A DNA stretch of 64,000 bases from Lachnospiraceae bacterium (GTDB lineage Bacteria; Bacillota; Clostridia; Lachnospirales; Lachnospiraceae), in NCBI GenBank assembly GCA_017479935.1, contig JAFVBO010000029.1:1-64000 (forward strand), given 5' to 3'. The position numbers and the translations under genes were made by a program. The notes below the pieces were generated by a model. The model saw nothing but the letters and a program-made list of their open reading frames with translations. It did no database searches and had not been told where the DNA came from. This document shows, piece after piece, positions 35,238 through 43,663 of the stretch. The stretch's first letter is position 1. Each line of letters opens with the position of its first letter.

Positions 35238-36547
35238 GGTCTTTCCGTTTTCCAGAAAACACAGCTGTAAGGCGCAAGTTCGCTGCCTCCGCCAAAGTCA
35301 TGGGTTTCTCCCGAAATCAGGTCCACTCCAAGGCCGGAGCGAGCGTCAAAGTGCGCGGTCACCTTCTCCGCCGACATGTTGATCGCCACAATCACGCGTT
35401 CCTCGCCCGTCGCTCTCTCAAACACCAGGTAGGACGGCTGCACCTGCAGATTTTTATAGCCGCCGTAAATAAGAGCCTGGCTCTTCTTTCTGGCTGCTGC
35501 CAGGCTGCGGATCCATGCCGTCAGCTCGTTTTCTTCCGGCTTCTCCACCGCCGGCCGCAGCGCGGCGTCCCCATTTTTCTTGTCGCCTTCCATGCCCCAC
35601 TCGCTTCCATAATAAAGCGAAGGCACGCCCGGCATGCCAAACAGAAGGCCATAGAGCGGCTTCAGGTTTTCCTTTACCTGAAGGATCGTGGCGATTCGGG
35701 TGACATCGTGATTGTCGACGAAGGACAGGAGATGTTTTCCCGTGTACAGGCACCAGGGCTCCGATCCGTACTGGCGGTTTAAGCTGTACGCGATCTCATG
35801 CATGTTGGTGGAGTTAAAGCTGGAGTAAAGGCCCTTATAGCACTCGTAGTTCGTCACCGAGTGGCAGGCATCCTGGTTCATCCAGCGATTGTAATCGCCG
35901 TGCAGCGTCTCTCCTAAGAGGGCAAATTCCGGTTTCAGCCATTCCGTAAAATGCCGAAGCTCCTTCAGAAACTCGCCATCCAGGCAGTACGCCACATCCA
36001 GGCGCAGGCCATCAATCTCATAGTCCCGCACCCAGTCCCGGATCGCGTCAAAAATGTGCTGCTTTACCGCCGGGTTTCTTAAGTTCAGCTTGACCAGTTC
36101 CTGATGGCCTTCCCAGCCTTCGTACCAGAAGCCGTCGTTGTATCCGGTGTTTCCATCGAAGGAGATGTGAAACCAGTCCTTGTAGGGACTATCCCACTTC
36201 TTTTCCTGCACGTCCTTAAAGGCCCAGAAGCCCCGGCCCACGTGATTGAACACGCCGTCCAGCATCACCTTCAGTCCCGCCTCGTGGAGTGCCTTGCACA
36301 CTGCCTGAAAATCTTCTTTCGTTCCCAGCCGGACATCGATCTGATTAAAGTCCCGCGTATCATAGCCATGGGCATCGCTCTCGAAGACCGGGTTAAACAG
36401 TACGCAGCCGCATCCCAGGTCTTTGATATGGGCAGTCCAGCGGGGGACGCGCAGGATCCTGTGCTCCATCACCCCGTCATTTACGGCCGGTGCCCCGCAC
36501 AGCCCCAACGGATAAATCTGATATACAACAGTTTCGTCAAACCACAC
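35234..36547 (-). CDS. Glycoside hydrolase family 13 enzyme (alpha-amylase type)
   Basis: A 437-residue cytoplasmic enzyme (no signal peptide) with a (beta/alpha)8 barrel. Conserved regions are DGVFNH (97-102), GLRLDVA with the nucleophile Asp184, LLGETLH with the acid/base Glu213, and FVDNHD with Asp278. A beta-rich C-terminal domain follows from about residue 360. It likely acts on alpha-1,4 or alpha-1,6 glucans or imported maltodextrins. The 3' end overlaps the -35 box of the divergently placed gpx promoter region. It stands alone between map and the gpx operon. Confidence 0.92.
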   Translation of the reverse strand: MWFDETVVYQIYPLGLCGAPAVNDGVMEHRILRVPRWTAHIKDLGCGCVLFNPVFESDAHGYDTRDFNQIDVRLGTKEDFQAVCKALHEAGLKVMLDGVFNHVGRGFWAFKDVQEKKWDSPYKDWFHISFDGNTGYNDGFWYEGWEGHQELVKLNLRNPAVKQHIFDAIRDWVRDYEIDGLRLDVAYCLDGEFLKELRHFTEWLKPEFALLGETLHGDYNRWMNQDACHSVTNYECYKGLYSSFNSTNMHEIAYSLNRQYGSEPWCLYTGKHLLSFVDNHDVTRIATILQVKENLKPLYGLLFGMPGVPSLYYGSEWGMEGDKKNGDAALRPAVEKPEENELTAWIRSLAAARKKSQALIYGGYKNLQVQPSYLVFERATGEERVIVAINMSAEKVTAHFDARSGLGVDLISGETHDFGGGSELAPYSCVFWKTERP

Positions 36548-36593
36548 TTTACTTTCCTCCGGTTTTTTCTGTCATGCTAAACTCATCAAGTGC

Positions 36594-37472
36594 CTACCAG
36601 CACAATACCTCGTGCCCGGTTTCCGTTACCAGAACCTGAATCTCCCACTGCGCGGACGGCGAACCATCGTCCGTGTATACTTCCCAATCGTTCTCCTCGT
36701 CCACAAACACGTCCGGATCGCCCATGTTCACCATCGGCTCGATGGTAAACATCATGCCCGGAACCAGCAGCATATCGGTGCCGCGCTTCGTGCAGTAGCT
36801 CACGAACGGATCCTCGTGGAACTCCAGTCCCACGCCGTGCCCGCCGATATCGCGCACCACGGAATACCCGTTTTCCGCCGCGTGATCGAACACCGCCTGG
36901 CCCATGTCGCCCAGATAACCCCAGGGTTTTACCTGTTCAAGTCCCAGCTCCACACATTCCTTGGTCACCTGAACCAGCTTTTTCCACTCCGGATCCACAT
37001 CCCCGATGCAGAACATGCGCGACGAATCCGAGAAGTATCCGTTCTTGATGGTGGAGCAGTCCACGTTGATGATGTCGCCGGACTGCAGAATCACCTTCTC
37101 CGACGGAAAGCCATGGCAAACCTGATCGTTCACCGAGGTGCAGACGCTGTACGGAAAACCTTCATAATTTAAAGGAGCCGGGATACCGCCCATGTCGGTG
37201 GTGATATCGTATACCATCTTATCGATCTGAGCCGTATTCATGCCCTCGTGGATTTCCTTTTCAATCGCATCGAGCACCGCAATGTTGATCAAGCAGCTTT
37301 CCTTGATTTTCTCAATCTGTTCGGGGGTCTTGATCATCTTGCGGGTCGGGATGATGGCTCCCTGCATGGCTGCAAGGTTTACTCTCTCATCCATCGCCTC
37401 ATGGCAGGTCTTATACTTCCGCCCGCTGCCGCACCAGCACGGCTCATTTCTTCCAATTTTTTTCCAAAGCAT
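36594..37472 (-). CDS. map: Methionine aminopeptidase with N-terminal SEC-C zinc motif
   Basis: A 292-residue type I enzyme that removes initiator methionine. The first 25 residues form a SEC-C zinc-binding motif (CWC at 12-14 and CH at 23-24) of the kind found at the end of SecA, probably for ribosome contact. The peptidase domain shows NVDCSTIKNGYFSDSSR for two metal-binding Asp residues, GHGVGLEFHEDP and FTIEPM. The start at 37472 follows AGAAAGGGCAAAG. In many Firmicutes map lies between adk and infA; here that slot is empty and map is isolated. Confidence 0.95.
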   Translation of the reverse strand: MLWKKIGRNEPCWCGSGRKYKTCHEAMDERVNLAAMQGAIIPTRKMIKTPEQIEKIKESCLINIAVLDAIEKEIHEGMNTAQIDKMVYDITTDMGGIPAPLNYEGFPYSVCTSVNDQVCHGFPSEKVILQSGDIINVDCSTIKNGYFSDSSRMFCIGDVDPEWKKLVQVTKECVELGLEQVKPWGYLGDMGQAVFDHAAENGYSVVRDIGGHGVGLEFHEDPFVSYCTKRGTDMLLVPGMMFTIEPMVNMGDPDVFVDEENDWEVYTDDGSPSAQWEIQVLVTETGHEVLCW

Positions 37473-37621
37473 CTTTGCCCTTTCTACTCGCACGCGTTTG
37501 TTTTGCAGCGCTCTCTTGTTTTTTCGCCCGGTTGGGACTTGCTTCTCCTAAAGAAGTTAGTTATATGTCTCTAACTTCATGTAACCTTTACATTATACCA
37601 TTCATTTACGTTAAGTCAATT

Positions 37622-37723
37622 GCAACAACCGTCCGCAAACGCGATTGTCCGCTTGCAAAGGGCGCAACAACCGTTCGCAAACGCAATTGCCCGCTTGCAA
37701 AGGGCGCAGCAACCGCGTTCGGC
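37622..37723. repeat. Tandem 42-bp repeat between pyrC and map
   Basis: Two units of 42 bases (37622-37663 and 37664-37705) begin GCAACAACCGT and end CTTGCAAAGGGC; a partial third begins at 37706. The units carry self-complementary GCAAAC/GCTTGC pieces. The repeat lies just downstream of the pyrC stop codon and would be in its 3' untranslated region. Confidence 0.85.
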
Positions 37724-37743
37724 TCTCGTACTGATGTCCGTCT

Positions 37744-39024
37744 TTATCCTCGATAGACAATTTTCCCACCGCAAATCGTAAACATAACCTTCCCTGGCAG
37801 CTCCCACCCCTTAAATGGGCTGTTCTCCGCCTTGGACGCAAAGTGATCCACCTTCCAGGTTTCCTCTTCCCCGAAGATCACCAGGTCTGCGGGCGCGCCG
37901 GGCGTGATGCTTCCCGGTGTAAGGCCGTACAGCTCGGCCGGGTTCTTGCTCATGCAGGCCATCAGCTGCATAAGCGACAGGTGCCCCGGTTTCACAAGGG
38001 ATAAGATGCCGAGCCCCAGAGAGGTTTCCAGGCCGATGATGCCGCTCGGCGCCTTCGAAAGAGGCCGCTCTTTCTCCTCCTTGCTGTGCGGCGCGTGGTC
38101 CGTCACGATCAGATCGATGGTGCCGTCTGCGAGCCCCTCGATAATTTTCTCCCGGTCGGCGGCCGTGCGAAGCGGCGGGTTCATGCGGGCGTTGGTCCCA
38201 TAGGTCAGCACGGCTTCCTCTGTCAGCGTAAAGTGATGCGGCGTGGCTTCCGCGTGCACATCCGCGCCCAGCCGCTTTGCCAGGCGCACGATCTCCACCG
38301 AGTTTCCGGAGCTGATGTGCTGGATGCACACCCGCGCGCCGGTGTTAAACGCCAGCATGCAATCCCGGGCCACCATCACGTCCTCCGCGGTAGCGCAGGC
38401 ACCTCCGTAGCCCAGCTTCTCCGCCACGGCGCCCGCGTTGACGCCGGCCCCGTGGATAAACAGCGGGTCCTCCTCGTGCAGGCTCACGGGCAGAGAAAGT
38501 GCCTTCGCCCTCTTCATCGCCTCCAGGAGCAGCGCTTCATCCATGATCGGAATTCCGTCGTCCGTGAACCCGGCCGCGCCGGATGCCGCCAGCGCTTCCA
38601 TGTCCACCAGCTCTTTCCCGGAAAGCCCCTTTGTCACCGCCGCGCAGGACAGCACATGAATTCCGGTCTGCTTTCCCTTCTCAAGCACATAGTGGAGCGT
38701 CTCCGGTGTATCGACCACCGGCGATGTATTCGCCATGCAGACGACCGTGGTAAACCCGCCGCGTGCGGCCGCCGCTGCGCCGCTTTCGATATCTTCCTTA
38801 TAGGTAAAGCCCGGATCCCGGAAATGGACATGGGTGTCCACAAGGCCCGGCGCCACCACATGGCCCTCCGCGAAAATCACTTCCGTTTCGTTCGCGTGTT
38901 CCTTATACAGGCGGGCAGCCTCTGCTCCGACCGCTTCAATGCGGCCATCCTTCACCAGTATATCCTCGATCTCGTCTCTTCCCGTCACCGGGTCCACGAC
39001 CCGTCCGTTTTGTATATACAGCAT
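37744..39024 (-). CDS. pyrC: Dihydroorotase
   Basis: A 426-residue class I dihydroorotase, which cyclises N-carbamoyl-aspartate in pyrimidine synthesis. The metal site is formed by DTHVHFRDPG (about residues 59-68), later His residues in VSLHEEDP and CIQHISS, and the Asp of VTDHAPHSKEE. No other pyr gene is nearby. A 42-bp tandem repeat lies beyond its stop. Confidence 0.96.
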   Translation of the reverse strand: MLYIQNGRVVDPVTGRDEIEDILVKDGRIEAVGAEAARLYKEHANETEVIFAEGHVVAPGLVDTHVHFRDPGFTYKEDIESGAAAAARGGFTTVVCMANTSPVVDTPETLHYVLEKGKQTGIHVLSCAAVTKGLSGKELVDMEALAASGAAGFTDDGIPIMDEALLLEAMKRAKALSLPVSLHEEDPLFIHGAGVNAGAVAEKLGYGGACATAEDVMVARDCMLAFNTGARVCIQHISSGNSVEIVRLAKRLGADVHAEATPHHFTLTEEAVLTYGTNARMNPPLRTAADREKIIEGLADGTIDLIVTDHAPHSKEEKERPLSKAPSGIIGLETSLGLGILSLVKPGHLSLMQLMACMSKNPAELYGLTPGSITPGAPADLVIFGEEETWKVDHFASKAENSPFKGWELPGKVMFTICGGKIVYRG

Positions 39025-39047
39025 AGCCGTCTCCTTTCTTCCTCCAC

Positions 39048-39076
39048 ATTGTATCCTGTTTTGCCGCGTCTTACAA
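39048..39076 (-). promoter_or_regulatory. Promoter of pyrC
   Basis: TTGTAA (39071-39076), a 17-base spacer and TACAAT (39048-39053) on the minus strand, about 24 bases before the start codon. The short leader leaves no room for a PyrR-type attenuator. Confidence 0.65.
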
Positions 39077-39225
39077 TGGGGGAATTGCCTTTGTTTCCAT
39101 GATATGTGTAGCTTAAGCGCAGGGCGATTTCCTTCCTGGTGGCAATATCCATTTCATGAGTATTATTTAATTATTACGCAAATTTATCATTTGTATCTAA
39201 ACCCTAAAAGTCACTAAGAACCTCA

Positions 39226-39254
39226 TTTACAACTCGCCATTTTAACTATATAAT
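39226..39254 (+). promoter_or_regulatory. Promoter of the SH3-domain protein gene
   Basis: TTTACA (39226-39231), a 17-base spacer and a perfect TATAAT (39249-39254), 31 bases before the start codon. Confidence 0.8.
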
Positions 39255-39285
39255 AAGACCACAAAAATAGAAAGAAGGTTTTCCC

Positions 39286-39972
39286 ATGGATATTCAGTTT
39301 CAGAACAGCCCCCCCATCGAGCCCGATGTTCACTGCCGCCGAATCCATCGTCGCGCGAAGGTGGATTCAAACAGCAGCGTCGTCCGCTACGTGCTGGAGC
39401 CGTTAAAAAATAAGCGCCGGATTGATTCATCCCGCCGTTATACCACCGACCAGGCAGGCCGCCGCTATAGTGCTGATTCCATGGCAGACTGGGACGAGGA
39501 AGATTACGAAGAGGAGAACAAGGGCGGTCTCTTAAAGCCCTTCCTGATCGCTTTAATTTCCGTGCTGGTTGTGGGCGGCATCATTATCGCCGCGATCCAC
39601 TTCATCAATCCGGGTGGAAGTTCCAACGGCCCGAGCGATCCGGGACGCAACAACCCTGGCGAGAGTCTTGTGGAGACCGTTGACGGCTCCGGCGAGAATA
39701 TCGAAGGCGAGTCGCAGGAGTCTGTCACCGTAGCGCCGGTTGTTCAGGAAACCACCGCTGCCCCCGAACCGGAGACAACGCCCGCTTACACGATGATGCA
39801 TCCCACCGAGCGTCTGAACGTGCGTAACCTTCCGACCACGGATGGTTCCGTCGTTATCGCCACGCTGAACCCGACCGACTACGTACCTGTCTATGGCGTA
39901 GAAGGCACCTGGGCGATCATCGAGTACAATGGCCAGCGCGCATACTGCTCGTATCCTTATCTGGTAGAGTAA
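39286..39972 (+). CDS. Single-pass membrane protein with extracellular SH3 domain
   Basis: A 228-residue protein. A hydrophilic cytoplasmic region (1-80) ends in an acidic WDEEDYEEENKGG stretch, followed by one transmembrane helix (about 82-106), an extracellular Thr/Pro/Glu-rich linker (about 107-168) and a bacterial SH3 domain (about 170-228) with RLNVRNLPTTDGSVV. SH3b domains usually bind cell-wall peptides. AAAGAAGG precedes the ATG. It is the only plus-strand member of the envelope gene cluster, so it has its own promoter and terminator. A sensor or wall-tether role is possible but not shown. Confidence 0.82.
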   Translation: MDIQFQNSPPIEPDVHCRRIHRRAKVDSNSSVVRYVLEPLKNKRRIDSSRRYTTDQAGRRYSADSMADWDEEDYEEENKGGLLKPFLIALISVLVVGGIIIAAIHFINPGGSSNGPSDPGRNNPGESLVETVDGSGENIEGESQESVTVAPVVQETTAAPEPETTPAYTMMHPTERLNVRNLPTTDGSVVIATLNPTDYVPVYGVEGTWAIIEYNGQRAYCSYPYLVE

Positions 39973-40003
39973 TCGCCATCAGCAAAGCCTAATAGAAAAA
40001 CGA

Positions 40004-40040
40004 AGAGCCCCGGCAAGTGTGAAGCTTGCCGGGGCTTTTT
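40004..40040 (+). terminator. Terminator of the SH3-domain gene
   Basis: AGAGCCCCGGCAAG pairs with CTTGCCGGGGCTTTTTT, a strong GC stem with a T-run, 32 bases past the stop. Confidence 0.92.
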
Positions 40041-40139
40041 ATGAAAGCAAAGTGAGGATGCAAGGCATGAGCGAAGAACGTGTTCTTCGGCTCAAGCAAT
40101 TGCATCCGAATTTTGTTGCAGCGACGTGTTTGCTTTCAT
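40041..40139. repeat. Nested long hairpin beside the sortase gene
   Basis: ATGAAAGCAAA (40041-40051) pairs exactly with TTTGCTTTCAT (40129-40139). Inside, GGATGCAA pairs with TTGCATCC, and inside that GAGCGAAGAAC pairs with GTTCTTCGGCTC. The element directly follows a terminator and could be a small structured RNA or a foldback repeat. Confidence 0.7.
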
Positions 40140-40171
40140 GGCATGTGTAGCAACGCGTCAGCGCCGCATGA

Positions 40172-40864
40172 TTACTCATGCACTCTCAGGCAGCGGATCG
40201 CATACCGGTTCTGGGCGCTTGCATCGCAGGTAAAGAGGGTCAGATCCCATGTGCTGTAATAGCTGGTGGTGGGATCGGATGTCTGGCGTCCAACCATCTG
40301 CTCGACATTGGTGCCGCTGATCAGTTCCACATTGTCTACCACATAATGGTACACCGTCTTGTCGACCGAGATAAAATAGACATCCGCGCCGATGCCAATC
40401 CAGCGGATCGGGCCGAAATGCCGGTTGTAGTTGTGCCCACAGACGATCATGTTATCCTGCAGATAACTCCCCGTATAGCGGCAAGGGCTGATACGAAGGC
40501 GGTCGTAATCCCATTCCGACATCACGGGAAGCTGGATGGAGAGGCTCGGGATTTCAATGATTCCGATGTAGTTATACCCATCGATCTCCTCCTCCGGCAT
40601 CTCCGCAGGGGGTTGCACAACGGGTGTTACAACCTCTTCCCATTTTCCCTGTTCAATCACCGGCAGGGTTTCCTGTGCCATCACCAGCTCTCGGTCCTGG
40701 GTGATCACATCCAGCTTCGTCAGCACATCCGCCGCCTTTACGCCGGCTTCCTCCGATTCCTTCATGTTGCGGAATGTATAGGCTCCAGCTCCCGCAATCA
40801 GCAAAAGCCCCAGCAAAATCAGGAGCAATCCCATGGAACTTTTTCTTTTTCTCTTTTTCTTCAT
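40172..40864 (-). CDS. Sortase
   Basis: A 230-residue transpeptidase with an N-terminal anchor (about residues 11-30), a helical linker and a sortase domain (about 95-230). The catalytic His is in IVCGHNYN, the Cys in LTLFTCDASAQ, and the Arg in NRYAIRC. The class is uncertain; the layout is nearer to class D or B than A. Sortases join proteins to peptidoglycan or pili, but no LPxTG-type substrate gene is in the window. It is the last gene of a probable operon with a lipoprotein, an SseB-like protein and perhaps the M15 peptidase. Confidence 0.9.
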   Translation of the reverse strand: MKKKRKRKSSMGLLLILLGLLLIAGAGAYTFRNMKESEEAGVKAADVLTKLDVITQDRELVMAQETLPVIEQGKWEEVVTPVVQPPAEMPEEEIDGYNYIGIIEIPSLSIQLPVMSEWDYDRLRISPCRYTGSYLQDNMIVCGHNYNRHFGPIRWIGIGADVYFISVDKTVYHYVVDNVELISGTNVEQMVGRQTSDPTTSYYSTWDLTLFTCDASAQNRYAIRCLRVHE

Positions 40865-40888
40865 GTTCTTTGGCTCCTTTTTGTGTCA

Positions 40889-41380
40889 TTACTGACCCAA
40901 CAGTCTCCACAGATTTCCGTCCGTTTCAATCATGTAATTCTGATCGCTCAGACGAAGATACGCTTTGGTCTCAAAGTGGAAGTTCGCCTCGGACCCATCG
41001 CGCAGACAGTAGGTGACATCAAACGCCGCATCCTCCCGCCGAAGCGTTGTCTGACCAACCACGATCAAGTCCGACATATAATAATAAATATCGCGGATCG
41101 TCTGCTCGTCCGTGATTTCCGTCACCTCATCCCACACATTCGTGATCCGTATGGATGTCGGCAGCACGCCATTTCGCATGTCCTGCACCAGCGCGGATGT
41201 TGTAACTCTTGTATCAAAGACAAACAGAAACCCTTCAATATTGTCGCTATGACCGGTGGATACGCCCTCTTGCCGGCGGCAGGAAGGCAGCGCGAAGATC
41301 ATGATCATCAGGCATATGGATAACAAAGCCCTGATTTTTTTCCCCGTTGAACCGCCGTTCTTCTTCATGGACACCCCCAT
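40889..41380 (-). CDS. Small putative lipoprotein
   Basis: A 163-residue protein with a basic start, a hydrophobic stretch and a lipobox-like ALPSC (Cys about residue 34). The mature domain is an alpha/beta mix ending NYMIETDGNLWRLLGQ. Its ATG overlaps the stop of the SseB-like gene (TGATG), so translation is coupled. The sortase gene follows after 24 bases. I do not recognise the domain. Confidence 0.75.
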   Translation of the reverse strand: MGVSMKKNGGSTGKKIRALLSICLMIMIFALPSCRRQEGVSTGHSDNIEGFLFVFDTRVTTSALVQDMRNGVLPTSIRITNVWDEVTEITDEQTIRDIYYYMSDLIVVGQTTLRREDAAFDVTYCLRDGSEANFHFETKAYLRLSDQNYMIETDGNLWRLLGQ

Positions 41381-42159
41381 CAGTCCTCAAACATGGACAC
41401 AGCCTGCTTCATCAGTTCCACTGGCATGTAGAACCCTAAACCTCCCGGATTTAACAGCGCGCCTTTCACATTCATTTTGGCGATATTCTGCAGCAAATTG
41501 CTTACGGTCACAGGAAACAGCGGCGTCTTCGTGGGGCCGGTAAACTTTCCGGCGGCCACGGTATCCGTAAAGATCGGGAAGACCATCGCGCCGTTGGACA
41601 GCTTCAGAAGCTGCACCTGGCTTTCCAGTTTGCCACCCACCATCTTGCCGGGCTGCATAGGCAGAAGGAAACGTCCGCGCGCCACGCCGGCCATCAGTTC
41701 CTCGTTTAACTCCGTGAGCTTCGCCATATCCCGCTTTTCTTCGCCCTTTCGCGCTTCCTGCAGATAGTACAGCATCGTCAGGTACAGTGCCTTATTTTCC
41801 GGCGGTCTCTTGTTCTCCGGAACCTTCGACATATCCTGCTGTCTGACGAACGCGTCCAAAGACACGTGCGTTTCGTTCTGTTCCCTGACCATCTTCACGC
41901 TGTTGACGCCCATCGTGGACAGCTCCGCAAAAAACTCCAGATAGCCTTTCTGCTCCACGGTGGCAACCTCTACCGGCTCTTCCTTTAAGATCAGGGCCGC
42001 CACCTCGGACCGCGCGTCCTCTTCCGTGTAAAACAGGCCCGCTTCATCGTCCATGGTATCCGGATTGCAGTAGATATAAGTAAGTCTGGTCATGTTGGAC
42101 TTCACAATATATAATGTTTTTTGGCTCACAAACTCCTGAACCAGTTTTTTCTCATCCAT
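41380..42159 (-). CDS. SseB-domain protein
   Basis: A 259-residue cytoplasmic protein. The C-terminal half (about 120-259) has the SseB N-terminal-type fold, with GRFLLPMQ, MVFPIFTD and GALLNPGGLGFYMPVELM. The first 115 residues are a separate alpha/beta module. SseB is an enhanced-serine-sensitivity protein in enteric bacteria; the role in Firmicutes is unknown. The start follows AAAAGGAGACATTTTTT. It overlaps the lipoprotein gene by one base. Confidence 0.75.
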   Translation of the reverse strand: MDEKKLVQEFVSQKTLYIVKSNMTRLTYIYCNPDTMDDEAGLFYTEEDARSEVAALILKEEPVEVATVEQKGYLEFFAELSTMGVNSVKMVREQNETHVSLDAFVRQQDMSKVPENKRPPENKALYLTMLYYLQEARKGEEKRDMAKLTELNEELMAGVARGRFLLPMQPGKMVGGKLESQVQLLKLSNGAMVFPIFTDTVAAGKFTGPTKTPLFPVTVSNLLQNIAKMNVKGALLNPGGLGFYMPVELMKQAVSMFED

Positions 42160-42196
42160 AAAAAATGTCTCCTTTTGACTCTTCGCACAAGCTCCT

Positions 42197-42427
42197 GGCG
42201 CAGCTCGCCATTTTCTTCGTTTTCTGCATGGCCGTGCTGATTTTCGTTATTTTGCCTCAGCACAGGTCCCAGGCGCAACTCGCTATTTTTTTCGTTTTCT
42301 GCATGGCTGTGCTGATTTTCGTTATTTTGCCTCAGCACAGGTCCCAGGCGCAGCCTGCTTCGCATGCTGCACGCCACCTTCGGTGGCTCTTGCCTGGGAC
42401 TGTCGTGGTGGGGTGACCCACCACGAC
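42197..42427 (-). repeat. 75-bp tandem repeats and three-way junction in the SseB-gene leader
   Basis: Two units of 75 bases (42197-42271, 42272-42346) each contain GTGCTGA...TCAGCAC hairpin arms. A third partial unit runs into a compact three-way junction (42341-42400): outer stem GTCCCAGGC/GCCTGGGAC with inner hairpins GCAGC/GCTGC and GCCACC/GGTGGC. A perfect hairpin GTCGTGGTGGG/CCCACCACGAC follows (42402-42427). A diverged piece of the repeat recurs at 42466-42499. Confidence 0.85.
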
Positions 42428-42499
42428 CCATGCAGAAATACGTAGAAAAGTGGCTGCAAGCAGCCATTTTCTTCGTTTTCTGCATGGCTGTGCTGATTT

Positions 42500-43366
42500 T
42501 TATTGTATTACATATTCAAAATGCTGATAATCCAGCGGGCTGTCCCAGTCGCCGCCCCAGGTAAATCCTGCGGCCGTAAACAGCTGGTAGGCCGGATCAT
42601 CGTGCGTGATGGCGTATGGACGGTTTTCCCGGTGGTACAGATACGAAAGCTCATAAAAGTCGAGTTCCGTGATCAGGTAACTTCCATCCGGTAAAACCTT
42701 CACGTAAGGATTCTCGTACGGGTTCAGATCGATGGCCAGTCCCAATGCATGGTTGGACAGGATCTCCGTTCCCGCCACGGTCCTGTAATTAAATGCGGAC
42801 GTATTATCCGCCCGAATGGAGTGAACGTCCGTGGTGTTTCCGTCCGTATCCCAGTAATCATCAATCAGACGGATCTGCCGGATCGGATATCGTAGACGGT
42901 ACAGCTCCTCAAAAATCCAAAGCACCTTGTCCGCGACGATCTGATTGACAATCATCTCGCCTACCTGCGTTTCCCCTCCAAAATCCACGTAAAGGAGCGT
43001 CAGGTAGCGAAGCTCGGAAAGCGCAATATCATCGTTCTCCACGTAGGTTTTCCCGATAATCCGATTGTAGATCTCGTCGCCTTCCTCAATCATGTGGGAA
43101 GTAAACCATTTTTCCGGTTCCTCCCATTTCTCCGGCACTTCCGGGATCTGCACAGCTGACTCGGCAGCCTCGTAGGTGGCATCGGCTGTTTCAGCCGACT
43201 CCCACGTTTCCCCGGGCGTCTCTGCCTTATGAACGTTTCCTTCCACGGTCTCTCCTATAGCCTCGGCGGTCTCCCCGGTTGTTTCATCCGGTCCTGTAAA
43301 GAAGGCAGTTCCCGAAAGAATAGCCAGAATCCAGACTGCCAGCGCAAGGCCCATTTTCTTTTCCAT
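42500..43366 (-). CDS. M15-family peptidase (D-Ala-D-Ala carboxypeptidase type)
   Basis: A 288-residue secreted or membrane-anchored protein with an N-terminal hydrophobic segment (about 4-23), a Glu/Thr-rich linker and a C-terminal peptidase domain. The zinc motif is SNHALGLAIDLNP (His-x6-Asp) and the distal DYQHFEY. M15C enzymes cut peptidoglycan cross-bridges or stem peptides. The start at 43366 was chosen because it is an ATG with AGGAA upstream, whereas the earlier in-frame codon is TTG. It lies 340 bases upstream of the SseB-like gene and may share its transcript. Confidence 0.87.
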   Translation of the reverse strand: MEKKMGLALAVWILAILSGTAFFTGPDETTGETAEAIGETVEGNVHKAETPGETWESAETADATYEAAESAVQIPEVPEKWEEPEKWFTSHMIEEGDEIYNRIIGKTYVENDDIALSELRYLTLLYVDFGGETQVGEMIVNQIVADKVLWIFEELYRLRYPIRQIRLIDDYWDTDGNTTDVHSIRADNTSAFNYRTVAGTEILSNHALGLAIDLNPYENPYVKVLPDGSYLITELDFYELSYLYHRENRPYAITHDDPAYQLFTAAGFTWGGDWDSPLDYQHFEYVIQ

Positions 43367-43386
43367 ATGTTTTTCCTGCAAGGGCT

Positions 43387-43451
43387 ATGCCTTGTTTCCT
43401 TATGTTCTATCCGACTGCCATGGCGATGCCTTGTTCCCTTACGCTCGATCC
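43387..43451. repeat. Imperfect 39-bp tandem repeat upstream of the M15 peptidase
   Basis: ATGCCTTGTTTCCTTATG (43387 on) recurs as ATGCCTTGTTCCCTTACG (43426 on), each ending GATCC or TATCC. It lies in the leader of the peptidase gene. Confidence 0.6.
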
Positions 43452-43612
43452 TCATGCCATGATCCTGCCGGTTTCAAACACTTTCTTTCTTACGTAGTAA
43501 AAACTGACTCCTTCAGATTAGTATATCGCAAACGCTCTCATTCGGCAAGAAATTTCCGTACAGGCCCTGCCGCAGCAGACGTGAAAAAGGAACTATTCAC
43601 GGGTCACGTGGA

Positions 43613-43650
43613 AAGTAAAAACGGCTGCCACACGGATGTGCGGCAGCCGC
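43613..43650 (-). terminator. Terminator of the NlpC/P60 gene
   Basis: CGGCTGCC pairs with GGCAGCCG on the minus strand, followed by TTTTTAC, 14 bases past the stop. Confidence 0.85.
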
Positions 43651-43663
43651 CCTTCTATTTCTT

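Noticed and set aside
37622..37723. CRISPR-like array from the 42-bp repeats (and the 75-bp repeats at 42.2 kb)
   Set aside because: The units are contiguous, with no unique spacers, and no cas genes are present.
38086..39102. 338-codon plus-strand frame opposite pyrC
   Set aside because: It is antisense to a secure dihydroorotase gene, has no initiation site, and encodes no recognisable domain.
42126..42485. 119-codon frame through the 75-bp repeats
   Set aside because: It has no ribosome-binding site, overlaps the start of the SseB-like gene in another frame, and stays open only because 75 is divisible by three.
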